The notes under the pieces were generated by a model. The model saw only the letters and a program-made list of their open reading frames with translations. It had not been told where the DNA came from and did no database searches. Positions 49,783 through 61,283 of a stretch of 64,000 nucleotides of DNA are shown one piece after another. Position 1 is the first letter of the stretch. The number at the start of each line of letters is the position of its first letter. Source of the DNA: Tetrahymena elliotti 4EA (taxonomy: Eukaryota; Ciliophora; Oligohymenophorea; Hymenostomatida; Tetrahymenidae). Location: positions 1 to 64,000 of the forward strand of contig JH720301.1 of the NCBI GenBank assembly GCA_000231825.2, in the 5' to 3' direction. The position numbers and the translations under genes are program-made.

Positions 49783-50722
49783 GGTATCTTAACTCCTTTT
49801 CGCTTTTCAAAATATTGTTTGAATTAAACTTTTAATTTATTAAAGTTTCTTCTTATTCTTTCTTTATGATTTCTTCAATAATTTGACTTAAATAATAAAA
49901 ACTCCTTTATTGTATTATATTTACTTTTTATTTGAAATATGCATTTCTAATTATTCATAAAATATCAGGTTGATGCATACATTCATTCATAAATATTTAT
50001 TTATACATTCATTAATTCAATGAATTCATTCATTCTTCTGGTTTGTTTTTCTTTTTATTACAAATTTTGTATTACTTAATCAAATTTTAAATTTTTCATA
50101 AAATCATCATCTTTCAATATTTAATAAAAAATTTGACAGTTTTAAGCTTGTCTCTATATCATTATTAGATTCTCTAACTTCTATATAAAAATAAATGTAT
50201 TTATATGCTAATGACACTTTTTTTTCTACCATAACAGTAAAAGGTAATCTTATCATTAAATGAATGGAAAATTTTTTTTGATCAATATATTTATGGCTGA
50301 AATTAAATAATTGATCAAAATATTAACATTACTACCATAATATTTTTAAACATATGAAGCTCAAATGATAAAAAATTTTTAATTATCTATGGACTTAGAA
50401 ACAAAGTTTTAAAAATATTTCATGAAATTTTAATGGTAATTTAAAAAGTATGAATGAGGGTAGATTATTTTTGTAAAGATATTTATTTATTTTTTTAATT
50501 TTTGAGAAATTAAATTAAGAAGATGCAATTTGAAACAAAATAATTAGATTTAAACCTGAGAAATCTAAATAAAATGTAGTTAGGATAAATAAAAATAAAA
50601 GAAATCTAAATAAAATTAAAAATTCTTTAACTATTATTTTTTACATAAAATAAACTTCAAAATTTTCTTGGAATAGAATTTCAAAACACAAAAGAATATC
50701 ATCAGAAACGACATATTTAAAT
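49783..50722. other. AT-rich space between genes
   Basis: About 940 bp between the PARP stop and the kinase start. It includes repeated CATTCATTCAT-like simple sequence near 49975-50040. It presumably carries the kinase promoter. No gene supported. Confidence 0.45.
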
Positions 50723-52670
50723 TCAATATTTGTAGTTAAATGTTAATCTTAAAAGATATTTTAGTTTAATTTATTTGATATCATATACAATAAACTCATT
50801 GTATAATAATGATCCATATTATCCGTTAGGGAAAACTTAAGGTTAACCTTCTCCAACTGGAACTTTGACATCATCATAAATAGTAACATAAGAGCTCTCT
50901 GGAGGAGCTGTTTTACCTCTACCTCTTGTACTGAGTTTACCAGGAGGAAGATTAGCAGCATAGTAATCGGCATAGTACTTATCATTCATGTCACCTAAAG
51001 CTACTTCACAAAGCAACATTAAACCAGTGTTGTTTTATTTATTTGTGAAACAATAATTAGCAGATTTACTACACATATCAGCAAAATAAACACCCTTACC
51101 GAACATATAACCAGTTACGGGAGCTTCAGGAGGAGCAATACGTAGACCTTAAGATAAAATACCAACAAAGTTAGTAAGACGAGAACCATGCCAAAGAAGC
51201 ATTTTGTTATTAATGTCTTTTAAGTAGCGGTCATTTTCGCCTTCTCTTTCAACTTCAAATATATCATCAATTGTCAATGAATAATTTTTGTGTGTAGAAG
51301 CATGAGTATTTTTAAGGTAATCTTCAATAATTTTATAAGCTTTTTTGTCTTCAAGAGGAACTATTTTGCATTTAAGCTTTTCATAATTAGATTGAATTTA
51401 GTTAATAGCCTCTCCATCTTTTCCTGATTTTTTATCTTCAATGAGTTTGGTAGCAATTTAAATATTCTAGATAGATTCAATCATTTCTAATTTTTCTTTA
51501 ACTTTTTATGGTTCATCTAATATGAAATCTTACATTTTTTTGAAACCAAAATCATGTGGAATGTAAGAGAAAAAGTCATTACATAAAAGCTCTATTTATC
51601 TTTTGTTTTTTGTTTTTTTCTCTACTTCTTCATAGAGTTGCTTAAGAATACCATAAGCTAACTTAATATTTTCTTTAGAGAGCTTACCGAGAGGCATCTT
51701 TTTAACATCATAACCAATTTCTTTCATTTAGTTGTTAATCATCTTCATATCGAAAATTAGAGTTATGAGATTAACAACTTACTTGGGTAACTTGCAAGTT
51801 TGAGCATCTTTTTTCATAATATCTTCAATTTCTTCTTATGTAGCATCTTAACCAAAGTCCATATCAAGGACACGATATTCACCTGACTTACTCTTTTCGT
51901 GGAGCTTTTTCTCATATTCATCACAAGCTTTACTAGCTGTATAAGGGCCCTTCATAGAGTTTTAGCCAACAACACCAACTCTTCCCCAACGATTGAAATG
52001 CCAATATTCATCTTTTCCTATAACTTTAAGCACTTAAATAACATAAAATTTGTTGTTATTGTTGGTCATGTTAGCCTAGTTAAGCTTAGCAGAGTATATT
52101 TTGCTGCTAGTGTAGTAAACCTCAACATCTTTTCTTGGGCAATGTTCATCAACAGGAGCTGCTCCCTTGATTATTTCTTTTTTTATAGTATCAGTACTAG
52201 CAGCTTTTGTCTCAGTAGCAGCAGTATCATCTTTTTTTTATTTTTTAGTTGTATCAGGATCATTAACCTTTTAATCACTTTTATCATCAGCCTTTTTATC
52301 AGCTTTATCGTCAGCCTTTTTTTCATCTTTATCATCAGCAGCTTATAAAGAAAATACAAAAAATGAATACCTATGTTAAATAGAATTCATATTATAAATT
52401 ACTTTTTGAAGCCTTTGAAGCTTTTTTAGCCTTAGTATCTTTGACGTCATCATCTTCTTCATCTTTCTTGTTATTTTTTGCTTATTACTCTTCTTTTTCT
52501 TTCTTTTTGTCAGCGGCTTTCTTTGCAGCAGCTCCTCTAGGAGCTCTTTTGGCCTTTGAGGTTTCCTCTTCTGATTCACTATCATCCTTAACTTGTTTGG
52601 ACTTTGGATCTACTCCATTTTTCTTGTCCTCCTCAGCTTTTTTTTGGGCTCTTGTTAATCTGCCTGACAT
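50723..52670 (-). CDS. Poly(ADP-ribose) polymerase (WGR + PARP regulatory + catalytic domains)
   Basis: ATG at 52670, one 61-nt intron (52342-52402), TGA at 50723-50725: exactly 629 codons. Residues 1 to about 150 are Lys/Glu/Asp-rich and low in complexity, with no zinc fingers or BRCT domain. A WGR domain (about 160-240) contains [20 protein letters not shown] helical regulatory domain follows ([20 protein letters not shown], then [13 protein letters not shown]). The catalytic domain shows [22 protein letters not shown] and [11 protein letters not shown], so the H-Y-E triad needed for making poly(ADP-ribose) chains is complete. This is the PARP2/3 layout of nuclear enzymes that bind broken DNA through WGR. 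The intron splits the acidic/basic linker. It is divergent to the mitochondrial carrier gene across 1.2 kb. Confidence 0.93.
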
Positions 52671-53853
52671 TTATCTTTTTTGGTATCTTTTATTAAAATC
52701 AATTTTTATTTTAATTTTTATATCAGATTGCTTGCTTCTTTATTTTACACAAGATTTAATTTTTTATTTACCCGCTAATATCTTTGATAGATTTTCATCA
52801 GATGTGAGATAAAATATAACAGCGTCTTTCCCCCAGAAAAATTATACGAATTGATTTTTTGAATTACCATTAAATAAATAAAAAAATAATAGATAAAAAA
52901 TAAAAAAATAATATTCCTTTGTTAAAATCAGAATGGCTTGTATAAAAACTCTTAAAGCTCTCTCACATTTTTTTATTATTTTAAATCTACACTTAAATAA
53001 CACATTTATATCGCTTAGAATAAATGATTATTTTATTTATTACAATATTAGAAAAACTCACTAAAGATTTAAAGATTGAAAAAGCAATTAATTTGTAAAA
53101 TAAGCAAAACTATTGACAATTATTTAATATATATGGATAATCTTATTTAAATCAGAGTAAAAAATATAATAAATCAAATTATAAATAAGAACATTAGCAA
53201 ATCCTTGAGTGAGAAAGTATTAAAAATTATCAGCATGTGGATTGGAAAAGAATTTTAGTTTTTTATTTATATTGATTTGATTTGAATTTAGTAGTAAAGA
53301 TTCAAATTTCCACAAAAATTTTTTTTTATTTCTTGAATGCTCTTCAAAAATTTTTTGAATAAAAATAAATTTTTTCTTAATTTTTCAAAAATTGTGTTGG
53401 AGGATAAGTATTTTACTAATCTTTACTGATGATCAAAAATTAATCAGAGAGCTATCAAAAAAGAATAAATATAAAATTTTATTTTAGCATTTTAATTAAT
53501 ATAAAAAATATTTATATTTTTATTAAAAATTTGTTTAATACAAATAAATACTATCTATCATGTTTATTTTTGTAAGCATGATACTTAAAAAATATTTTTT
53601 CTCAATTTCTTTTTAAAAGGTGAGATATTAATTTCTGAGTATCTTCTACTATCCTCTTTTAACATGTATTATTGGCATTAATTTCCAATTTGTTAGATAA
53701 ATAGGACAAAAATTTTGTGATATTACTTTTATTTATTTAGAAAAGTTTGGATTTTTTTGACAGAAAATTACAACAATATTTTAATTAGGATTGAACAAAA
53801 ATAGTAAGGATAAATAGTTTGTTTGTTTCTTTTGCTGAATTGTTTCTATTTTG
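52671..53853. promoter_or_regulatory. Divergent intergenic region (PARP / mitochondrial carrier)
   Basis: About 1.2 kb of AT-rich DNA between two start codons. Contains both promoters by position. Short open frames on the plus strand near 52670-52810 are mirror images or tails of the PARP gene. No motif recognised. Confidence 0.4.
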
Positions 53854-54750
53854 ATGAACCATAACTAATAAGATAGGAAATAGAAGATATTATATAGTAT
53901 AATAAGTGGAGGCTCAGCTTCTGTATTAACTTAGCCATTTGAAGTAATTAAAACTTAGTAGGTTTGTAATCCTAATAAAACACTAATAATTGAATAAGGA
54001 AACTCACTTTAATCATTTTTTGCAGCTTCTAAAGAAATTTACTTACAAAATAAAAAGGGTATACTTAACTTCTTTAGAGGAGCTTCTGTTGGATTTTTTC
54101 GTTAAGCATTAGGATTTTCAATTTATAGCTAAATTCTTGAGGAATTGAATGATATAACAAGAAAAAATGATAAAATATATTTATCTTCAACACCAAAATA
54201 TGTAAAAACAGCATTTATAGCTGGTTTAAGTAAGATAATTGCTATAGTCATCACTTGCCCTCTGATAGTTTTAAAAACTAGACTTGAACTTGTAGTTACC
54301 AATAAAAAAACATCAATATTTAAAGAAATAAAAATGATTATAGCTGAAAAAGGGTATTTTAGGGGGTTAAATGGTGTGATATCACGTGAGCTATCTTTTT
54401 CAGTCTTTTAGTATACAACATTCCAATTTCTTAAACAATTTTTTTATGACAACTAACTATTTGAAGGAAACACATTCATAGCTCCATATACAGCAGGTAT
54501 ATTAGGAGTAATTCTTAGTTAACCATTTGAAGTTGTCAGGAATCGTATGATGATATAGGACAGTAATTTACCTACTATCTATAGATATACAGGTTTAATA
54601 AATGGATTTTCATAAATTTATAAACTGGAAGGGAGTCAAGGTTTTTTTAATGGCTTAATTCCAAGATTAATTCGTAAGCCCATAAACACAGGTATTTCAT
54701 GGGGAATATATGAATTGTTAAAATAACAGAAAAGATATCCTTAGTACTGA
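53854..54750 (+). CDS. Mitochondrial carrier family (SLC25) protein
   Basis: Intronless, 298 residues, ATG at 53854 to TGA at 54748-54750. Three repeats of about 100 residues each open with the carrier signature: TQPFEVIKT in repeat 1, TCPLIVLKTR in repeat 2 and SQPFEVVRNR in repeat 3. Each is followed by an amphipathic stretch and GxxxFFRG, YFRGLNG or FFNGLIP, the [FY]xxG motif after the matrix helix. Six membrane helices are expected. These proteins carry metabolites or cofactors across the inner mitochondrial membrane. RGLNGVISRELSFSVFQY in repeat 2 is somewhat like SLC25A38 (glycine carrier), but the substrate cannot be told from this reading. The proline and charged residues of all three salt-bridge motifs are mostly kept; repeat 2 has Ile for the usual Asp/Glu. 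Confidence 0.9.
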
Positions 54751-55754
54751 GCTATAAAAAACAAAAAATATTAAAATTGCAATTTTGATGTGTAACATAA
54801 TAAAGCTAGAAAGTTCCTATTAAATAATTTAAGCCAATACTTCTATAAATATTCTTAGTTAATAAAGTATTTAAAATAAAATATATAAATAATAAGATAA
54901 TTAAAATAAATTAATAATAAAAAAAATATTTAATCAATTCATTCATTAATATACATTTTATAAAAAATAAAAAGTTGTTAATAAATTTAATGAACTTTTA
55001 GTTATATGTTTTTAACATGTTTAATAATATTTTTTGCTTTTCTTAAGATTAAAATTAAATCAATAAAGTCAAACAAACACAAAAAAATTTATTATCACAA
55101 ATCAATTAATTTTTTTTCAGTAAACTTTCTTATTTTAATAGGATTTTTTTTATGAATAAAACTTAATATTATTTTGATTAATTTTTCTAATTTTTGTAGT
55201 ATTTTTCATTTAAAAAAATTGATCTTTTATCAATATTTAAAAATAAAGAAGTAAAATATTATTTAAATATAAAGTGATAGTTAATAAAATACTTAAATTA
55301 TATTTGCTGGTCTTTTAGTGAGATAATTATAAAAAATTATTTATTACTTTTTTATTTTTTTATCATTATAAAGTTTTTATTGAGTGATGATAGATCTCAA
55401 AAGAGTCAGAAAATTTTTAATTGATAAATCCAATTATGAATAAGTGAGTAATTAAATGAAAAAATCTTTAAAAGAAGAATAATTTTAGTTAAATGTATAC
55501 AACATGTAAAATAAAATTTTTGAGTTTGTTTGGACTCAAATTAAAACCAATAAGCAAAAAACTAATGATAACAAATTATTTATTACTTTAATATATTGTA
55601 GTTGAGTTTTTTATATTAATATAGTTCATTTCAATAATAAAATGGTGAAATAGAAAGAAAGTAATTATGAGACTTTCTCCATAATGTTTTATTTGAAGTA
55701 TAGAGTTAAATTTGTTACAAATATTTTATATCTATCCATCCATTCACAGATATA
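54751..55754. other. AT-rich space between convergent genes
   Basis: About 1 kb between the 3' ends of the carrier and kinase genes. Low complexity. No supported gene. Confidence 0.5.
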
Positions 55755-58413
55755 TCAATCATTGATTACTGTCCAGTTTTGAACTTCAATTTATTTATCA
55801 CACTCTTCATTAAATCTAACATCTAGTGGTTCGTTTGGTATGGTTCTGATAACTGGCTTTGGCATAGGAATTTTTCTTAATAATTATCAAAATTATTATG
55901 TTATTTTTCATTTAAATTATTTTACTTTTATAAGACTTTTTCCCAATCAACTCCATCAAACCAAGGGTGGTTTCTAATTTCTTTACCATCATTTCTATAA
56001 CCTAATCTTTTCTTAGGATTCTTGCAAAGAAGCTTGTTATTAAAAAATAATTTAATTTTTAAGTTTTTTGTAAATTTTTAAAGCAATACTTTTTAGATAA
56101 TATCTTAGCATTCACTAGAAATATTAGAGGGAATTTTAATAGAATTTTATTTAATTCTCTCATATAAAACTTCTCTTGATACATTTCCTTAATTAAAAGG
56201 AGTACAGCCCATCAATAATTCATATAGAACAATACCAACTGCATACCAATCAGCCATTCTATTGTGTCCCTTTTACATAAAACATAAATTATAATCACTT
56301 TAGATATATAGAAATTTTCATACATCTTTAATAATGATTTCTGGTGGGAGATAAGCTGGTGTTCCTAAGAATGATTTATTGATTTCATCATATACTCCTA
56401 TTTTAGCCAAACCAAAATCTACTAAATAAGCATTACCTTCTTCATCTAAAACTATGTTATCAGGTTTAAGATCTCTAAAAATAATTAAATTATCATGCAA
56501 AGCTTCAATTGCTAAAATAATTTAGCACATATATTTTTTTGCTGTTTATTCATCAAATCTTTGCTTGATTTTAAGCATTCTACCCAAGCTACCACCTCCG
56601 CCTATATTTTTTTAACAACAAAACGTGTAATTTTAGGTTTGATTAAAAATTTTGAAAGGCTTTTGGTTGTTTTTTTTTCTCTTATAAAAAATAAATAAAA
56701 GAATAAATAAATCTTACAGTATTATTAAATTAAGAATAGCTTTCTCTTTGTTTAGAAAGCATGATGCAACTTAACAATGAATGGGTGCTACATTTTGCTC
56801 ATAGCATTTTTTTCAGATAGAGCGTACTTCATTAAATTTAATTGCTAGAATTTTTCTTTACTGATGATCTTCATAGCATAATACTTTTAATTTTTTTTAT
56901 CTTTAACTAAAATGACCTTTCCAAATGCACCAGAACCCAAAATTCTAAAATAATCATAATCATGCACAGTCTTCTTTTACTATATTTGTATTTTTTTAAG
57001 ATAAATTCAATACATAAATTAAGTTTTACCATTTCAATTATTCCTTCTTTACTTATCATGTTACGAAATTTGTCAGGACTAGAAAGTCTTGATTCTTATT
57101 GTCCATTATTGTCTTCAATTTTGCCTTCTTCTCCTTGATCAGCCTCATTTCTGTTTTGGGTATTTTACTTTTTATTTTCACTTTAAAATATTAATATTAG
57201 TTTTTAATTCTAGAGTAGAAGATAAAAAAATGTATTTTAAAAACTTAAAATGTTTAATTCTATATGAAAAAATTGGATTAAATTTTATTTTTTTTATTTT
57301 TTTTAGCGTTTTTTTTATTTAAATTATTCTTTTATAAAACAGAAACTAATCTTGTTTCAATTTACTTTGAATAGTTATCTTCTAGCACATAGCCATTAGT
57401 TCCATGGATATCATGTTTCTTAAAAACATTATACATAAGTTTTGTACTGCAAGAAGAAACAGCATTTTTACCATCTGAATTTACAATGTGAGGATCAGCT
57501 CCATTATCTAACAGTAAATCTACTATTTCATGGCACTCATTTTCAGATGCAAGAAGAATTGGAGTATTATTGTTGTTATCTAGGGGGTTAATTTCAGCTT
57601 TATGCTATATTAATATTTTAACAGCCTCTATATTTCCTATAATACAACATAAATGAATAGGTCTACGCTTGAATGTAGTTTCTGCTTCTATGTTACATCC
57701 ATTATCTATCAAAAGCTATACAATTTAGTTATGCATATCTGTTACAGATAAATGCAAAGCAGTATAATTATCTAATGATCTTATAAATAAAAACTCATTA
57801 AAATCAAATAAGCTTATTCACATAAAACAATTTTTAAAGAATGTATTTTTACTGATAATTGAGATCAACAGGATATAAATTCTTAGACTTATCTAACAAG
57901 AATTTGATTTTTTCTATATTTCCTATTTCTGCAGCATCTAAAAGATCAACATTACATTTTTTTACATTTCTCCTTTTTTAAATTATTTAAAAACATAATT
58001 AAAGACATCATGAAGAGTAAGAGAGGTTACCAAAAATCCTGCCAAGTGGGTTTAGCACTTTTAATAGTCTAAGGAGATTTAATGGAGTTGATAGTACTGA
58101 GTTTTTGAATATCTTCTTCAACTCTAGCATCATATACGCAATTATTATTTAAATCTACAATTTTATAGGGTCTATCTTCTTTACTAAACTGTCTTAAAAG
58201 TGCTTCTCTTGGATCATCTTATTACTATTGCTTCTATAAATAATCTTAAAATTTCTTTTCATTTTCTTCAGAAAACTCTATTTCATCATTAGGAGCCTAT
58301 GTCATACCATCATCTAAATGTAAATTAGTTACTTAAAAAGTTGCATTGCTTTAAGCTCTAATCTAAGTATAATCTGTATCGTATTTTAACCTTTAATTTT
58401 TACTATCAGCCAT
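55755..58413 (-). CDS. Ankyrin-repeat / AGC-type protein kinase fusion
   Basis: ATG at 58413, TGA at 55755-55757, with about seven introns. The N-terminus (MADSKNQRLKYDTDYTQIRA) is unstructured. Ankyrin repeats follow: DNYTALHLSVTDMHNQIVQL, KRRPIHLCCIIGNIEAVKIL, NNNTPILLASENECHEIVDL. A phase-0 intron (ending about 57205) then leads to a Glu/Asn/Gln linker and, after another intron, the kinase: FRILGSGAFGKVILVKDKK, YYAMKIISKEKF (catalytic Lys), GGGGSLGRML, IIFRDLKPDNIVLDEEGNAY (catalytic Asp), LVDFGLAK, then FLGTPAYLPPEI and MADWYAVGIVLYELLMG. GTPxYLxPE and the order of motifs place it in the AGC group. The C-terminal tail is short and lacks a clear hydrophobic FxxF motif. No cyclic-nucleotide domain is present, so it is not a PKG. 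Joining the two parts in one gene rests on the phase-consistent splice; two adjacent genes are a less likely alternative. Confidence 0.8.
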
Positions 58414-59451
58414 TAGTATTAAATACAAGCTATGTGCTTTAGGCTATCACTGTGTTAAAATGTTTTTTTTTTTTTTGTAAATTTGTTTAGTTACTTAACT
58501 ATCTTGTTTTATATCCAAATAAACAAGGTATAATGTTAATTTTTTATTATAAAATTTGATAGATTTCAATATTTGATTATTTAATATTATTATAAATTAT
58601 TTTTTAGATTTTTTAACTATCAAATGCATTCTCTACTAAATTACAAACAAAATAACAAAGAATAATTTGCATCATAGATTAGGGATATCTAATGAAATTT
58701 TTGGTCAAAGGAAAAAATATTGTTTTCTTTTATAAAATTGATATTTTTACTTGAATTTCTGAAAGATAATTGTAAGCAGTATTTTCTTTAATAATATTTC
58801 AGCCTATGCTTTTTTTTTATAGAAAATCCAGGTTTTTATGATATGTTCTTGAGACATTTTATTCAATTAGGTTTAAGTGATTGTAAAACTCTTTTTGAAT
58901 TGTAAAGGTTTAGAAATTTCTCTAGCTTAACCTTAAGCTCATTTTTTAAACTTTTTTCTAAAGTTAAATCAATCAATAACTTTTAATATGCAGATTTAAT
59001 AAAATAAAGAATAATTAAATACTTCTCTTTCTTAAAGAATTAATAAAAGAAAATTTTATCTAATTTTGTAATAAAAATAAAAATTAATGTATGCCAATAA
59101 TAAGCACAATAATTATTTTTTTAAAGAAAGAGATGAAGAATATTTTTGCAAGAATTTATATTTAATAGGCTAATTAATTTGATGTATTTTTTGACATAGA
59201 AAAGGGAAAAATGAAAATAAATAAAAACACAAACCGAAACAGAAGAGAAATAGCTTATATACAAATTTAATTTTCTCTCTATTAATTTTTAAAGATAGTA
59301 AATATTGAAGATCCTTTAATGATAATATTAAGATTATTTATAATAGGTGGGGGATTGGGAGATAAAGAAATTTAAATTTATTATTTTTAAAGGAGAAAAC
59401 AATGTAGTGAGTAATCTTTCCCTTTAACAAACAATTTTATTGTTTAAATTT
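58414..59451. other. AT-rich space between two minus-strand genes
   Basis: About 1 kb, including part of the 3' region of the next gene. The stretch 58660-58960 has slightly richer base composition but no open frame I can support. No gene called. Confidence 0.4.
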
Positions 59452-60348
59452 TCATCTTAATTTAGATTTAATTAAAATATTTTTCTTTAAGTTTGATTTA
59501 TCCTTGAGCATATTTGTATAAGCAAAAGACCAATTAACTTAATCTTAATTATGCTTTTCAACTAAACCTGTATACATTTATTAAAATTTCTTTTATAAAT
59601 CATAGAATTCTTGAGTTTTTTATTCTAGTTAATTTTTTGCTTGCTCGTGGATATTTATTGAGTTACAAAAACTCATACTTCTCTTTTGCTGTACCTAGTC
59701 AATTTTAGCTTTAATTGTAGCAATGTTTAACATGAAGTTCATCTCATTCTATTATTGCAAACTATCTTCTTCTTTTATTTATGTAGTTAGCCTATCAATC
59801 TTTTTTATCAAATTAATTTTCTCTTTCTACTCTCCCTCTTTTTTTACTTTGGTTTTCTTTTTTTATTAAGATAACTTCTTAATTTATTACTGCTGTTCTT
59901 TAGATTCTGACTACGATCTAGCAGGTATTTTTTTGGTGTTAAGTCCCTCTTTTTTACTTGATTTTTAATTATTTATTACATTTTTACAACAATTACAGTA
60001 AGTTGTTTATTTATTATTGTTTATGCTATTCTTTGTTTTGCCTTAGCCTTCAAAGCTTTCAAAACAATTGTTTTCAGCAAAAAGTTATTTTGGGATTACT
60101 AGGCTTTTTCTTTATTAACTATTTTTTTCTCCAAACCTACTTACTTTCTTAGAGTAAAAAGAATTATCTTCTGTTAATAGATGATGATTGCTTGAGTCAT
60201 AAAAATATTTATTTAGAGATCTTGGGCTATTTCCCTTTTGAGTGCTATTAATTGCTGTAGATATTCTTGACACATCTAAGGATATGTCTGGCTTTTTTGA
60301 ATATGCAAAAGAAGAACTTCTCCTTCTAAGCATGTAATTTTCACTCAT
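59452..60348 (-). CDS. Hypothetical coiled-coil protein, 298 residues
   Basis: Intronless frame of exactly 299 codons from ATG at 60348 to TGA at 59452-59454. The N-terminal third is Ser/Arg/Asn-rich (MLRRRSSSFAYSKKPDISLD) and may be phosphorylated. In the middle, TYCNCCKNVINN contains three close Cys that could bind metal. A highly basic patch follows (QQKKKTKVKKEGEQKEK), then a coiled coil (INLIKKIDRLTTQIKEEDSL, NEMNFMLNIATIKAKIDQVQ) and QNHNQDQVNW-like polar sequence toward the C-terminus. No family recognised. It is divergent to the next plus-strand gene across about 0.9 kb. Confidence 0.75.
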
Positions 60349-61283
60349 GAAAATACAAGTATTTAAAATAATTTTTTTCTTCGCTAAAGCTTTAGAATAA
60401 TTTTATCTTGAATTTGTTACAAAATGTAAAGAGTTTGAATGGTTGATTGTATTTAATAGATTTAAGTTTGCTTAATTATTTATTCAAGGTTATTTATTAA
60501 TATGCGTACTTATATCTATAATTTACTATAGTATAACTAGGTCTTATATATTAATCAAAATTTTCAAAAATATTAACGTTATTATTATAATATTAAATTT
60601 AATTTTTGTTCAGCTTAGATTAATTGCAGAGGGTGTGTAAAGATAAATCATAATTATTAAAAATATAAAAATTCTTCATGCTTTTTTCATAATATTAAGA
60701 AAACTAAAATTAATAAAAATAATCCTACTTAATTTTTTAATACAAAATAATCTTAAATTTATTTATTTTTCACTCATCAATTAATGAAAAAATATCAATA
60801 ACCATTTAAATTCAAATATCTTAAAGTTCTAAAAAAAATTATTTCACTTTATTCTATTAACATTTTTAAAATCTATTAAAATTACTTGATATTTAATCAA
60901 TTTTTATTTATTAAACAAAACAAATTAAATTTATTCCTAAATTATTTAGAATATGAGAGTATTTTATTTTGTAATTTTTTTCGCATAATATATTTCATAT
61001 TAGGATGTAAAAGTTTTTCAAAAATACAAATATTTTGTTTAATTTCATATGTTTTATTTACTAATTTTAAAATTACAATTAAATTATTTTATTTTGTGAT
61101 ATTTAAATTTAAAAACGAAATTTATTTTTGTTTAAAAAATATTTTAAAAAAAATTTAATTTGAAATACAAGCTATAATTTAGTTAATAATTTAAAATATA
61201 AATATAAATAACTCAAAACTTCTAGTAGAAAAAACAAAAAAATATTATAGAAAGTTAAACTTGTAAAATAATAAACTAAATAA
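60349..61283. promoter_or_regulatory. Divergent intergenic region
   Basis: About 935 bp between two divergent start codons, very AT-rich. The open plus-strand frame at 60886-61158 is Phe/Leu/Ile/Lys-rich low-complexity translation and not convincing. Both promoters lie here by position. Confidence 0.4.

Noticed and set aside
51899..52348. 149-codon plus-strand open frame with hydrophobic runs
   Set aside because: Antisense shadow of the PARP WGR region, whose minus-strand frame is intact and conserved.
52441..52812. Plus-strand open frame rich in Ser, Phe and Leu
   Set aside because: It is the complement of the Lys/Glu-rich start of the PARP gene; Ser/Phe-rich translation is the usual shadow of such a stretch.
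60886..61158. 90-codon plus-strand frame rich in Phe, Leu, Ile and Lys
   Set aside because: Low-complexity translation of A/T runs between two divergent genes, with no conserved feature.
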